Notes: generated by a model not told the origin, from the letters alone. 64,000 bases of DNA from Merluccius polli (GCA_030340625.1 JAOPHQ010001142.1:1-64000); one strand, 5' to 3'; numbered from the stretch's first letter, positions 37,926-48,554 are shown. Program-made: numbers and translations.

Positions 37926-40900
37926 TTGCCGTTGACATCCGAGAGCCTGTGACCATACCAACAATGGAATGTGTGTGACAAAAGCCCAACGGAGGAGCAT
38001 AGGAGACAAATGGGCCAGCGTGTGTAAAACTATCTCCAGCCATCCCCCTGAGGAGTCCCTCCTCGGTTCCTTCAATATGGCTCCTTTATAGCGTCCCAAG
38101 AAGCCCTAACGAGGTGCTATGAAAGGACACACACGGCTTTGGCTTTGAAAGGTGCCCCGTGTCACATTGCCGCCCCGGGGCTGCGCTGCAGTTGGAGTTT
38201 GTGGGAAAAGCAGCAGTGCTAATGTTTATCATATGACCTAATCAGAGTTAGCACATGGGTCAGGGCCGTCTGTAGCAGTCCTGGGAACTGACAAAGCTCA
38301 CGGCTCTAATAAGGAGCAGACCGCCCCGTGTTTGCTTCTCGCCGGCCGGCCCCTCTGCATTACAGACAATGAGGAAATATTTCATCATGGGGCCATCTAA
38401 TCTCTGGGATCTATTGCAACTGGAGAGCATCAATAAAGTGGGGCTAGGGAGGGGGGAGGGCGGGTAAGGGAAGGGAGGGAAGGGCAACATATGATGGAAA
38501 TGATTTTAAAATAAGCAGTTTAAGTTGAATGACACAAAGCTTCAAATGGACGATTATAAAATGGGGGGGGGGGTGGAGTCCCAGGAGTTAACCTCTGTCA
38601 GTTCTTACAGTTGCAGGCACAGTTTAAAGATTTAAAGACAGTTTAAAGATTTGTTTCTTAAGTAAGATTAGCGTCCGCTCCTCCGTGGCTAACCCCTTTG
38701 TTTGGACTAACTCCAAATGGAGATAGGGTGTCTTCAGTGCAGCGTGCCGAAAACAGCCAGGATGCAAGGCTGTGGTTTTGCTCCATTGCTCCCTGCGGTT
38801 CGGTTGCCTCCCGTTCGCCTCTCCTTTACTTCCAACCCATAATAAGGTCGATTGTGTTTCAGATCCGCCATGTCAGAACAGCGTTTACAATTAGAGTGAC
38901 AGGGCTGTCTTTAAAAATGATCACGTATATATATTCCCTCCTGCTCAGCCTGCATCCAAGTTGTCAGGCAACCATTTTTCACACTGTGGGAAACCAGGTC
39001 TTATCGCTTCTCATGTTTCCATGTAGTTCCCCCCCATAGAGGAACAATTATGTCCTTGATGAAAGTTGCTCAGGATATATTTCAAATCATGTCATGGTTT
39101 GCGCCACAATATGTTATATCTTCCGCTTTGGTCATTTCTTTCGTCGTGATGACCTTTGTAAGGGAACGTCTGGAGCGGCATGTGGTGTATACTTCCCCCC
39201 TCTGCTTCTATCTTGGGAGTATCTAGGAGATGTGGATTATCTTGTGTCTGGCTCAGGTAGAGCTCGGATTTACCCCCCGATTCCCCCTGAATAAACAAGG
39301 AGAATATGAAAAGAAAATTTGCTGGGCCTCTTGGCGTGTGTCCAACTCTAAGGGGATACTGAACAGGGAAAATGATGCGCGTTAGCGTGAGCTTTCCAAG
39401 GGGTTTCCACTGCGTTTCCGTATTGATATCCTGTCTGGCCCCCGCGTCTGAGCTGAGAGAGAGGCGTCGGATTTGACCCCTCGACCCTCCAGCAAAGACG
39501 GCATCCATCGCTGTGAGCCATTCACACGCCATGAGGGGCTGGGGGAGGGGGGGGGGGGTGCGCTGGGCCTGCATGAGGGAAACATTGGAATTTGGCGGTT
39601 AGCCTTGCATGTTATTTCTGTGCCCTGTGAGCTACTTGTGGTGTGCTTCTCTTCCGAAGCAAATCATTAGCTCCTGGTGGTCTCCCCGCGCCTGAAGCAA
39701 CCGCACGTCTTATCTGTTGGTGGCTTCCACCACGCCATGGTGTCTGGCGTCTCCAAACAAATAACGCAATGCATTTAGTACGGATGCCTCCACAAAAATA
39801 CAAAAACAACTAGAAAGGAGGCCTCAGCAACTATCTCTCGGTGGTTTCGTAAGAGCTAGAGATACTTCTCGATCAATGTACAATGGCTACAAGTGGATGC
39901 AATGAAAGTCGAGGGAGTAAAGTAAAGTAAAGTAAAATAAATAATAATATACAAACAAACACATGGGCCATGGCTGTATGCCAATATCATCTCCATTAAA
40001 GATATGACAAGGTTTGCGATGTCTGATCTTCCTCTGGCCACCATAATTAAAAAGCTGCAGTAGCGGAAAATGAGAGGTTTGCGGTAGTGCACTAAAACAT
40101 TCTGTTATGAAAGGTTCCTTGTGTCACATCATGTTTTCTTCGCATGAATAACTTGAATGCTTTGTGTGCAAGAGAAAGGGACTGCTCTCCAAGCTGTATA
40201 ATTTACCCTCTAGGGTTGATACTCGTTCTTCATACACACCCTGCCCCCCCCCCCCCCCCCCCCTTGCCATTGTGCACTGTATTCATTCACACTGCAGTTT
40301 TTGCTTTTCATGTGGGTTGTGTGCTTGCAGGAGAGATCTCCAACGGAGAAGAGCCCTGCCGTGGGTCCCTTGAGCCAGCTGCTGTCCCCGCAGTCTCCGG
40401 CCATGCTGCTGGTTTTCCAGGAGAGGTCGGGGGCGGACGGGCGATACGGGTTCACCTGCCGCTGCCGGGAGGGCGGTCACGGCCTGGTGGTCATCCAGTC
40501 GGACCGCTCCCAACTCTGCCTGGAAGACAGGTCATCCTCGCACACACAACACAATGTCCACTTTAGAACAACAGAGCTTTGTGCTGCGTGGAGAGCATTG
40601 GCGTTGTAGCTGACCTTAGCATCTGCCAATCAGAACTTGTAATTCTGGATCCCCAGGTTCTAGGTTTTCGTTCCCTTTGAACCTTTTCTCTCAGAGTGTG
40701 TGAAAAGAGGCGCAGAATTAAAATGCAATAATCGGATTGGCAAATTCCTGCAAATGTATTGATGAATGATTGTTATTAGCATAATAACCTATGCAATCTA
40801 TGTAAGGGATTATCCACTCTAAACGTAGTCCCCCCGAGTCCGGTCCAAGTTGACAGTTATTAACATTTCGTTTAGCGCATACAAATTTTAGACCGGTGAT

Positions 40901-41941
40901 GATGCACACCTCTCCAGCCAATCAGAATCGAGTATTCACCCGGGCCATGGTATAATAAATACTAATTGTTAAAAGCCATTGCGGGGTACTGTGGGGGTAC
41001 CTGCAGTGAGGATCCTGTCAAAAAGCACTAAAGAAGAAGAGAGGAGGAATGTTCCCCTTAAGCACTTCACCCAGACAACTGTAAACTTGTTCAACCATTA
41101 TTGTACATAAACACTCATGGATTGAACTATTTGTGACTCGAGCTATATGGAGATATAATAGCTGGTCTACAGCCTCACCTGGTCTGAGTCACACTGATTA
41201 GACTCTGGGCTGGGTGGGGCTGCACACCTGTGGTGCAGAGCAATCATGGCACCCAGGATAAACCAGCTATCACCACACACACTCAGGAGAGAGACACTGT
41301 CATGGCAGCATGTAACATCTGCTCGCAAATACCATCTTGCCATCTCCAATAAATGCATTCTTCACACCAATCTTCCTGTGTCCTGTGTCGGAGGGCAGCA
41401 GCAAAAGCCACTAAGGTGGCGTGTGGCAGGAGCAACTGCCACATGGAGATAATATTCAAACTAGATATGGAGAGAAAAGAGACATGGAGATAATAATCAA
41501 ACCAGATATGTAGAGATAACAGATATACAGATAATAATCAAACCACACATAATAAGCAAACTATCAGAGCTTTTCGTTTCGGTGATGGAGATTCTGATGT
41601 GTGCGTACTGTATGTGTGCGTGCGTACTGTATGTGCATGTGCATATTGTATGTTCACATGCGTACTGTATGTTCACGTCATCCTATTCCCACAGGTTGGT
41701 GGAGGTGAACGGCGTGGCGGTGGTGAATGCTACCGAGGAAGACCTCCACAGCCTCCTACTGCAGGGAGGATCCAGCTCCCAGATCGTCGTCCTGCGAAGA
41801 CCCTCGCTAAGCCCTGCCTCCCGCCAGCACCCTGGGGTTCCCCATCACTTGGCTAACCATGTGCCTCCCTGCACCGGCTCCCCGGAGACAGAGGCGGTCA
41901 CCACGGAAACCCCTCCACAGCGGGAGCTGATAGCCATCTGA
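29283..41941 (+). CDS. Multidomain scaffold protein: SAM - RA/ubiquitin-like - coiled coil - PDZ (14 coding exons, 890 aa)
   Basis: Joining 29283-30219, 30413-30463, 32560-32660, 34236-34341, 34795-34953, 35052-35172, 35322-35377, 35580-35705, 35818-35906, 36007-36159, 36621-36817, 37148-37277, 40331-40530 and 41695-41941 gives 2673 nt with unbroken phase and GT-AG at every intron. Residues 1-40 are basic and Cys/Trp-rich. Residues about 60-310 are acidic, Ser/Glu-rich and probably disordered. Residues about 374-438 read as a SAM domain (TDDVCQWFSSIGLQ, then GADIASVD, then STLEDRELLLSAI). Residues about 500-580 read as a ubiquitin-like/RA fold (LIEITVH, TPKDTTVGKVKESC, KDTFTLKD). Residues about 612-740 are coiled coil. 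Residues about 766-845 are a PDZ domain (GRYGFT loop, EDRLVEVNG, TEEDLHSLL). The start ATG has G at -3 and +4, and an in-frame TAG lies at 29268. SAM and PDZ are confident and RA is fair. The role (adaptor near membranes with GTPase input) is inference, and the family was not recognised. Confidence 0.9.
30413..30463 (+). CDS. Coding exon 2 (17 residues)
   Basis: A 51-nt exon follows a pyrimidine-rich tract and CCTAG acceptor (30411-30412) and ends before GTGAGT (30464). It continues the frame as K-SFNTGINLLAFTEHNL. It links the disordered N-terminus to the region before the SAM domain. Confidence 0.8.
   Translation, partial: RASTRESTYWHLLNTT
32560..32660 (+). CDS. Coding exon 3 (linker before SAM)
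   Basis: The exon lies between a TTTTCCCTCAAAG acceptor and a GTAAGA donor at 32661. It encodes DDLSNKDISCPRLLKAQ and onward to TLTQIR, about residues 330-363, and ends in phase 0. No known domain is recognised. Confidence 0.82.
34236..34341 (+). CDS. Coding exon 4: first half of the SAM domain
   Basis: The acceptor is TTGCTTTAG and the donor GTAAAA at 34342. It encodes DNNGHVAKSLGALNTDDV and then CQWFSSIGLQKCLPFIR, which match SAM helices 1-2: a Trp after the D-D-V motif, and the G-L-Q-K-x-L-P-x-F pattern. Residues 364-398. Confidence 0.9.
34795..34953 (+). CDS. Coding exon 5: second half of the SAM domain
   Basis: The acceptor is ACTTGTCAG and the donor GTACGA at 34954. It encodes EGQLCGADIASVD, LEMLHVSTLEDRELLLSA and IYKELHPPSS, i.e. 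SAM helices 3-5 with the long C-terminal helix, then a linker. Residues about 399-451. Confidence 0.9.
35052..35172 (+). CDS. Coding exon 6 (SAM-RA linker)
   Basis: The acceptor follows a C-run (CCCCCCAG) and the donor is GTGCAT at 35173. It encodes ETFGPHNNVEGFAAALMS, then KSKSSPHVSCLNTTHSSLKL. A second GTGAGC donor at 35132 would shift the frame relative to the RA-like exons, so the longer exon is preferred. Confidence 0.78.
35322..35377 (+). CDS. Coding exon 7: start of the RA/ubiquitin-like domain
   Basis: A short 56-nt exon with acceptor TCAAAAG and donor GTAAAG at 35378. It encodes RTKSHMVQRSSQLIEITVH, whose last residues form the first beta strand of an RA/ubiquitin-like fold. Confidence 0.75.
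35580..35705 (+). CDS. Coding exon 8: core of the RA/ubiquitin-like domain
   Basis: The acceptor is ATATTTCTCTAG. The donor GTTTGA at 35706 is weak but keeps phase. It encodes ALEQIVHLRTPKDTTVGK, VKESCIKMLGMTEDKD and TFTLKDNQ. The P-K-D-T-T-V-G-K-V segment followed by a helix and a beta strand is typical of RA or ubiquitin-like folds. Confidence 0.85.
35818..35906 (+). CDS. Coding exon 9: end of the RA-like domain
   Basis: The acceptor is TTTTCTACTGTACAG and the donor GTACAT at 35907. It encodes GLSAGLSANQKIGNLLTS then SDRQLELQLCKK, ending in a strand-like ELQLCKK. Phase 0 at its end. Confidence 0.85.
36007..36159 (+). CDS. Coding exon 10: polar linker and start of the coiled coil
   Basis: The acceptor is AATCATAG and the donor GTCAGA at 36160. 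It is 153 nt in phase 0 on both sides. It encodes a Gly/Gln/Asn-rich linker, then KEEKIKELNQQVDSLQHVIL with heptad spacing of Ile/Leu/Val. Confidence 0.85.
36256..36547. mobile_element. Small MITE in intron 10 of the scaffold gene
   Basis: A perfect 15-bp terminal inverted repeat, TAGGGCTTGTACATC at 36256-36270 and its complement at 36533-36547, is flanked by TTATA on both sides (36251-36255 and 36548-36552). Length is 292 bp with no coding capacity. It ends 73 bp before the exon 11 acceptor. Confidence 0.72.
36621..36817 (+). CDS. Coding exon 11: coiled coil
   Basis: It encodes (VQ)ELHHGLVAFCTELKNMD, LGQRLESAQSQLQERRQ and SLQNLKENISNAATQRN, strongly helical with Leu heptads. Two in-frame acceptors, AAG at 36620 and CAG at 36626, differ by two codons (VQ), so the exact start is uncertain. 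The donor is GTAGGG at 36818. Confidence 0.85.
37148..37277 (+). CDS. Coding exon 12: last coiled-coil segment
   Basis: The acceptor is TTTCTGCCTGCAG. It encodes RSEIRLMDKMKLNCQVFKEE, then VHLNRQVAHLKNALQDC. The chosen donor GTGATT at 37278 is weak but is the one that keeps phase 0 into the PDZ exon. Confidence 0.78.
37706..37773. repeat. (CT)n microsatellite in intron 12
   Basis: About 34 CT units, followed about 110 nt later by a complementary (GA)n tract. Confidence 0.95.
37883..37921. repeat. (GA)n microsatellite in intron 12
   Basis: About 19-20 GA units, complementary to the upstream (CT)n in the same transcript. Confidence 0.95.
40331..40530 (+). CDS. Coding exon 13: first half of the PDZ domain
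   Basis: The acceptor is TGTGTGCTTGCAG and the donor GTCATC at 40531. A Ser/Pro linker is followed by AMLLVFQERSGADGRYGF, TCRCREGGHGLVVIQ and SDRSQLCLED. Y-G-F-T is the carboxylate-binding loop, and the following strands match PDZ beta 2 to beta 3. Confidence 0.9.
41160..41443 (+). mobile_element. Solo LTR of the TRIM-like family in intron 13 of the scaffold gene
   Basis: This matches the 296-bp LTR almost throughout but lacks its first 12 or so bases. It is in the same orientation as the gene and carries AATAAA at 41348-41353. There is no internal region or second LTR nearby, so it is a solo LTR. The flanks (tggagata on both sides) lie in AT-rich quasi-tandem sequence, so a target duplication cannot be claimed. 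Confidence 0.88.
41695..41941 (+). CDS. Coding exon 14: second half of the PDZ domain and C-terminus, with stop
   Basis: The acceptor is TCCTATTCCCACAG. It encodes RLVEVNGVAVVNATEED, LHSLLLQGGSSSQIVVLRR, a Pro/His-rich tail, and the terminal residues RELIAI before TGA at 41939. The VNG turn and the helix T-E-E-D-L-H-S-L-L are PDZ hallmarks. Confidence 0.92.
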
Positions 41942-41963
41942 AGAATATGCTTTGTGTGTAATG

Positions 41964-41965
<2 letters not shown>

Positions 41966-42044
<79 letters not shown>
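41966..42044 (+). repeat. (GT)n microsatellite in the 3' UTR
   Basis: About 39 uninterrupted GT units starting 25 nt after the stop codon. Confidence 0.95.
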
Positions 42045-42225
42045 AAGTCTGCTTGTGTTCATGTGAACGAGCAAGCGAGCAGATGCAAGGAGAGACAATG
42101 TGTAGGAGAGCGAGGGGGGGAGGGAGATGGGGTGGCAGTGATGGTGTGGTGCTTTGTGTTTAGTTAAGTTTTAGTTGTCACTGCCAAATTAATTTTAAAA
42201 ACCTACGTTGTATTTGTGTTGGTAA

Positions 42226-42231
42226 AATAAA
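42226..42231 (+). terminator. Polyadenylation signal AATAAA
   Basis: A canonical AATAAA lies 285 nt after the stop codon of the scaffold gene. A T/G-containing stretch (taatggtctcactgtc) follows. It is the first canonical signal downstream of the stop. Confidence 0.7.
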
Positions 42232-44176
42232 AACTAATGGTCTCACTGTCACACAATGACTTACTATCTGACTTACTAGTCATTACATGCTATAAGGCTC
42301 ATCATATCTGAGCTGAATAGGTAAACACAGCCCTGGAATTTCTTAATTTTAGGGGCAAGGCCACTTGGCCTGCAGTTAGGCCCTTTTTTTGAGGGCACAT
42401 GCCAGGGCATGTTAAAAAGCATTATGCCTTTTTAATAAACAGTGTAACTTCTAGAGAATTAAAAACACAATTTTTATCAAAAGAATCATTTATTTGTAAT
42501 TCATATTATTAGCTACTTACAACAAATCAATGTACTTGGTAAATGTATCAATATAACTTGAATTGCTTAGGTTATTGGTTTATAGCTTTTCACTTTAACT
42601 TACTTGTATTGGCACGTCGTCTTCGGGTCGCTGTACCAAAGAAGGTCTATACTTGTCGATCCGTACATCCAGCTCCAGAAACAACAATGTGTTTTCAGAA
42701 GGGCGTCGAGGCCAGAGATGGCCGTTGTGCCCGCCGGTAAAATTCCTGTCCTGGTTAAACATGTAAAGGTGTATCAGGGTGAACAACAAATGCATTTTTT
42801 TTTAAATGAACCAAGCTGCCTCTTTCTGCAGACTTGACAATGGCAATAAACAGAATGGCATAAAAGTACAAATGTGCACAACCACTAAGTAACCTAGTTG
42901 GGTGACTGCGGCACGATTATAAGACGTTAAATAAAGTCAAAACAAACCAGCCTTGGGGTCTTCATCACCCGTTGAGGTCATGAGTATATGCTTCCTCATC
43001 AGTGAAACCAAACCAATGCAAGTAGTAATGTAGTGTGATGCAAGTGATTGTTGATGCAATGAAAGCCGCAAAGTCAATATAGGAGAGCATCAACACAGGG
43101 TGGGGCAGAGCTGTCATCGTCTTGTTGTAAAAACGGCTTTTGGGAGTAGAAGTTCAAAGGATCAGGATTTGAAGGGACTTAGGAAATGTGGGTCCGGTCT
43201 GGTCTGATCGTGTCACATCATGTCGTTTGAGAGCTTTGTCCTCTAACACATATGGGTCATAATCCCACGCCTTATCTGTATCATCCAATACAGTGCGGAG
43301 GAATGTAAAACTTGATAACAATGTCCTTTCCCACCTCCAGGGTGTGACTGAAGGGAGTGAGTGAGAGGTTCAGACAGGAGCATCAACACATGTGCAGTAA
43401 GGGAGTGGAGAGGAGAGGTCATGGCAATGATAATCCTCCCTCATAATGACAAAGGGTGAGATAAGAGTACAAAAAGGTGGCGATTAGGAATCTTAATCCA
43501 TGTTACCTTTTCATCTCCTAATCATATTATCAATGGCAGGTTTTAAGCAGTGGGTGGTTCCAGGTGATTGCAAGTTAGAAAGGTGTTGTGTTCCTTGGTT
43601 GTTTTGATTTATGTTGAATGCAAGCCAATGTAAATATTCGGCGTAAACAGGGCCAGACATGGTAACAGAGCAGCATAGTATTTGCACACGGTTATTAAGG
43701 GTAGACATTTTCCACTGCTTCAATTCAAAAATGATTGATGGGCCAATGAGAAAACAGAAGCCCAGACCCACAGTGCTGCAGAGTGGCAAAGGCTGCTATA
43801 AAATAGTATTAGTCATTTCAAAAGGTTGTTTTTTTTAATTTCCAAGTTATATGATACATTTAAATGTGATTATTTATATAACCCGTGTGCTGCCAATAAA
43901 GCTGTTATGAGAAGGAAGAAATTTATAAATAATGCAGACAGAGAGAGAGAGACACAGAGAGACACAGAGAGAGGGTGAGCAAGGGAGGGAGAGGCTACAG
44001 CTTGGGAAAGCCACACATGGAGGCAAAGAAGCAACCCTTAGGAGAGAGTGTGTCATGGCTGCTTTCATGGAAATAAATTAACACTGGAGAAAATGAGACA
44101 AACTGCTATAAACACCGCGTCTGGCACCAGTAGAAAGGAAACCCCAGGACTCTCTCGGTGACCAGCAACACCCCAC

Positions 44177-44222
<46 letters not shown>

Positions 44223-44460
44223 TCCTCAGGCCTCCACACACGAGTGTAAAACCGCCGACGTTTCCAATGTGAAAAGCTGCAGGAGAGACTCAGACGCACG
44301 CACGCACAAAATAAAAAAACAAACCATGAATCATCGAAAACCCCTTCAAGCCCTGGGAACACCTTCAAGTCGGGATGATGAACTACACGACCTCGCGCGC
44401 ACTATAACAGGCCTGTCCAAAAAAACTCAACACGTCATCTGCGCTGAGTTTGAACGTTGA
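42232..44460. other. Intergenic, no gene seen
   Basis: AT-rich unique sequence downstream of the scaffold gene. (AC)n lies at 44179-44220. 42330-42420 resembles a common short repeat (ggaatttcttaattttagg) but its limits are unclear. Confidence 0.5.
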
Positions 44461-44480
44461 GCATTCAACGTGCACCTCCT

Positions 44481-44532
44481 CCTCCTCCCCCTCCTCCTCC
44501 TCCTCCTCCTCCTCCTCCTCCTCCTCCTCCTC
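44481..44532. repeat. (CCT)n trinucleotide microsatellite
   Basis: About 17 CTC/CCT units with one interruption. Confidence 0.95.
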
Positions 44533-44717
44533 CGCACCGCTGTCCCTGGGGGTTGACCCTGGCCGTACCCGACACAGAGTGGCACCGCAGCGCGCGCAAA
44601 GCCCCCCTGGTTGTGTCTGTTCTGCCTCAGCACAGCCTGGCTAACACCACTGATAAGCGGCAGCATGGAGAGGCTGAGTCTGATCTGACCGGGACTTTCC
44701 ACCAGGTGGACCTCTGT

Positions 44718-44876
44718 CTCTCTCTCTCTCTCTCTCTCTTTCTCACACCATCTCTCACTATCTTTCTCTTTCTCATTCACACCATCTCTCTCTCTCTCTC
44801 TCTCTTTCTCACACCATCTCTCACTATCTTTCTCTTTCTCATTCACACCATCTCTCTCTCTCTGTTTCTCTGTATC

Positions 44877-44946
<70 letters not shown>

Positions 44947-45044
44947 TCACACACACAACCTTTCTCTCTCACACACAATCTCTCTCTATCTGTCTCTCTC
45001 TTTCTCTCTCACAACATCTCTCTCACAACATCTCTCCCTCTCGC

Positions 45045-45137
<93 letters not shown>
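44718..45137. repeat. Long compound (CT)n/(CTGT)n array with a 66-bp higher-order unit
   Basis: CT tracts alternate with ACACCATCTCTCACTATC, which occurs at 44745 and 44811 (66 bp apart). Two (CTGT)n blocks lie near 44880 and 45048. Confidence 0.9.
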
Positions 45138-45140
<3 letters not shown>

Positions 45141-47411
45141 CCCTCTACCTCCTACTCCTCATCCCTCACCCCCACCCACCCACCCCTAACCACCCCATGA
45201 CATTTCGGGGCTCCTGGCATCCGTTTGAAGTGGGGAAGGGGCATTAGCTCTGGTTTCCTGCCCAAATCCCACACAAGCCAATAAAACGAACGCAGGTCTG
45301 AAAAGTAACCGAAAGAATTCACGACCGCAAAATGTTAAGCAAACAAGTTTGGTTTTCGGCCCAATGTTGGAATATATATGTAAGCTTAGGCCTATATTAA
45401 AGTAGTTGAAATGGTTTAGGTGGAGTTAAAAATGGTTCATTATCCAGGTGTACCTTGGTGAGTTAGATGATGCACACTTGCATGCATGTTATTTGCTTTA
45501 TTGGAGCGGGCCCTTGTACTTGCATGCAGCTATGGATGTGTCCGTTTCTAATGTGTGTGAGCCCTACCGACATATTATATGCAGCAAGTCTCTCTCTCTC
45601 TCGCTCTCTCTCTCTGCCTTATTGCTTCAGCTTCTTGTATATCACTTCTTATATTTCTCTAATCCCTCCAGCAGGAGAGCGGGGTGGGAAGGTCACACGG
45701 GAAATCCCTATGGCTTCTAAATTCATTTTGCTCTGTTAGACGTGTAACTTTGGGCCTTTTTTCCCCTGGCAAACCTCACACTAAGTAGCCACAGTAGGCA
45801 CTTAACTATGTCCCTGGAGGTATTTATGTGTTCAACCAAACTGGGCCGACGTGATGCTTCAGTGTGACCTCTCCTGGGGCAGCACCGCCACCTGCTGCCT
45901 GTTTGCAAAACTACATCTGGAGAATGATGCATCTGGAAATACAAAACAACATTTCCGTCAATCATGAACAACATGCTTACCGGTACGTTCAAAGTGTATT
46001 CACTGTTCAGCTTGTTGTGATGATCAGATAGCCATCATGTTACCTCTTGTTTGGTAGACAGACGATAAAGGTACAAAAAAGTCAACCTTTTTTTTTTGTT
46101 TTGACTGTTGGATCCTGGTAACAATGTACTGTACTGTAGACCTTGATACAACCTATGCTGGCCTTTTCTTTTCAAATAACAAAGCCTACATTGACAAAAA
46201 AATACAAATACACATGACTACTTCTACTACTATTACATAATCAGTGCAAGGTATGATCCATAGTCTTATTATTTTTTTTTCAATTTTATTTTAATTTCCC
46301 TGGTTTGTATGAGAACTGTCATTAACAAGCACACCCTATCAAAGAGAATGTTTGCAATGACCTGCATTTCACCAGCGGTGGTGCTGTCCCCCTGTTTTGA
46401 GTTCAGTGTTTAGTCACTCTTTAAAAATGTAATGTGTTACACCCACAGTCCTTAATCCTCCACACAATGAATGAGGGTGATCTGAAGGTGAGCCAGCCAT
46501 TTCTGTTATGAAGCAAGTCTATTTTATAAGCAATGTCACACATTCAGATCAGGACAATTGTGCGGACAATGCAAAAGTGGGTACATGATTGATGAACGGC
46601 CTGGAAGTAATGTGGCTTTAATCACAGTAAATGAACAAGTATAACCTGGCACTGGCTGGGGGGCTAGCTTTCATCAGCTACAGAGAGACATTTAACACTC
46701 TTCCAATGGCTCAATTAAAAGACCAATGAAAATGCCATTAAGATGAAATCTAAGGTGTGCTTTGAACGAGATAGAGGAATGACTTCATAGAGCCGCGCCA
46801 GAGGGATGCGATTAAGAAAGGTCAGCATAAGCTATAAGTCATTTTCTAGTCCATTCTCTTTGAAATATGGAGAGCACAATGGTCAAAGCTTTATTTTCCT
46901 CTTTCTCTCTCTCCTCTTCCAATAAAGGATTTAATTAAAGTACGCTAAAAATAGTCATTGAGAAATGTACTCCCACCTCAACCACCCACCCACCACAGCA
47001 GACTCAAGAAGGGGTCTGGTTACCTCCACGAAGAAATACATAACAGAAAAAAAAGAAGAAAAAAAAACCTGAATAATTATAATTACAGGAATGTGGATCA
47101 GAGAGAGAATATGAGCAGGATATTACATCAAAAGGCAGCGGATAATTAATAGGCGTGCTCATCGGTGGTGTTGAACCCGATGCGATTAATAAAAATCTTC
47201 CCACACTCAGAACAACAAGTAGCTCTTTTGTAAACGCTGGAGCAATTACTGGAACTGGCTGCGGAGTGGGCAGGGCCCGGCATGGCCTGGCATGCCAGCA
47301 GCGAGGCGGTGGCTTCTGGGAAGGAGGAAGTACAGATTTGCATCCAGCATCGAGAGATCAGTGAAAAGGACCAACCCCACAGGGAGAGGGAGGGAGGGAG
47401 GGAGAGAGACG

Positions 47412-47487
<76 letters not shown>

Positions 47488-48004
47488 ATCCGAGTGAATG
47501 AATGAACTGGAAGAAAGGGATAAATCATGCTAATAGAGGAAGGTCAGCTCAGCAGTTCAAAGGGTGGACCCAGATCCAAACGCTCTCTCTATTTCTTTGT
47601 GTTGACAGAACAAGTGTAGGTCAGCCTAATGTACCGGAAGGACAGAGTCAAATCCCCAGCAAAGAAATGTTCAATATGACTCCAGTTAATCAGTTAATTA
47701 TCCTGTGCAGTTCAATCTCTTTACAGGGCAATATTTGATATTTTTATATTTGTAGTATAATCCTACATAGGTCACCAGCCTCTCGTACTACATTTCATTT
47801 GTACAGAGAGTCTGGCCACTCACCATTGACAATTGTTAACTAACTGAAGGCGGGTGCTCTGTTGAAGTTTAAAACTATTGGCTCTGCCCAGTGCCACTCC
47901 GAATCTGCCATAACCAATCGCTAACGTTTGGTCGTGACGTATTTCATGCGCCAGAAACCACGTTGCGCGCAGTATACAAACGGCAGATGCAGTGAGCATT
48001 AGCA
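45138..48004. other. Noncoding with a candidate conserved block, no gene seen
   Basis: Unique sequence. 46480-46960 is balanced and repeat-free and might be a conserved noncoding element. A (GT)n tract lies at 47415-47474. Confidence 0.45.
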
Positions 48005-48126
48005 TTAGCCTGGTTCCGCCCGCCTGCAAATTTTTCTTTTGCAGGGTGGTAGCGGGAAGCACCGCCCCACCCTGCTCCTGATTGGTTGAGCTGTGCTCTC
48101 GACTCTAAGATTGTTTACTGCGCCTG

Positions 48127-48324
48127 CTAACCCTAACCCTAACCATAACCCAAACCCAAACCCTAACCATAACCATAACCCTAACCCTAACCCTAACCCT
48201 AACCATAACCATAACCCTAACCATAACCATAACCCTAACCCTAACCATAACCCTAACCCTAACCCTAACCATAACCCAAACCCTAACCATAACCCAAACC
48301 CTAACCATAACCCAAACCCTAACC
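48127..48324 (-). repeat. Interstitial telomere-like array, C-rich strand (CCCTAA with CCATAA/CCCAAA variants)
   Basis: About 33 hexamers, mostly CCCTAA with many CCATAA and some CCCAAA variants. The variants show it is old and not a fresh telomere fusion. Confidence 0.9.
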
Positions 48325-48554
48325 AGGGTTTGGGTGGGGCGGTGCTTCCCGCTACCACCCTGCAAAAAAAAAATTTGCCGCCCGCCTCGCGAAATTACGA
48401 ATCCCACTATGGCCACGCCAAGCACCGCCCCACCCTGCTCCTGATTGGTTGAGCTGTGCTCTCGACTATATCCTGATTGGTTCTACTGCGCCCAGCAAGC
48501 TAGAACATTGTTTAATCTCAACGACCGCTCAGTTTACAAGTGTTGAAGATATAG

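Larger units (their letters stand above)
41942..42231 (+). other. 3' untranslated region with a long (GT)n tract
   Basis: This runs from the stop codon to the first good poly(A) signal. It includes about 39 GT repeats (41966-42044), then a G-rich and an A/T-rich part. No other long open frame continues the protein. The exact cleavage site cannot be read from sequence alone. Confidence 0.7.

Noticed and set aside
42595..42837. Overlapping open frames on both strands downstream of the gene
   Set aside because: Both are short, show no domain and lack splice or poly(A) context; the window does not support either.
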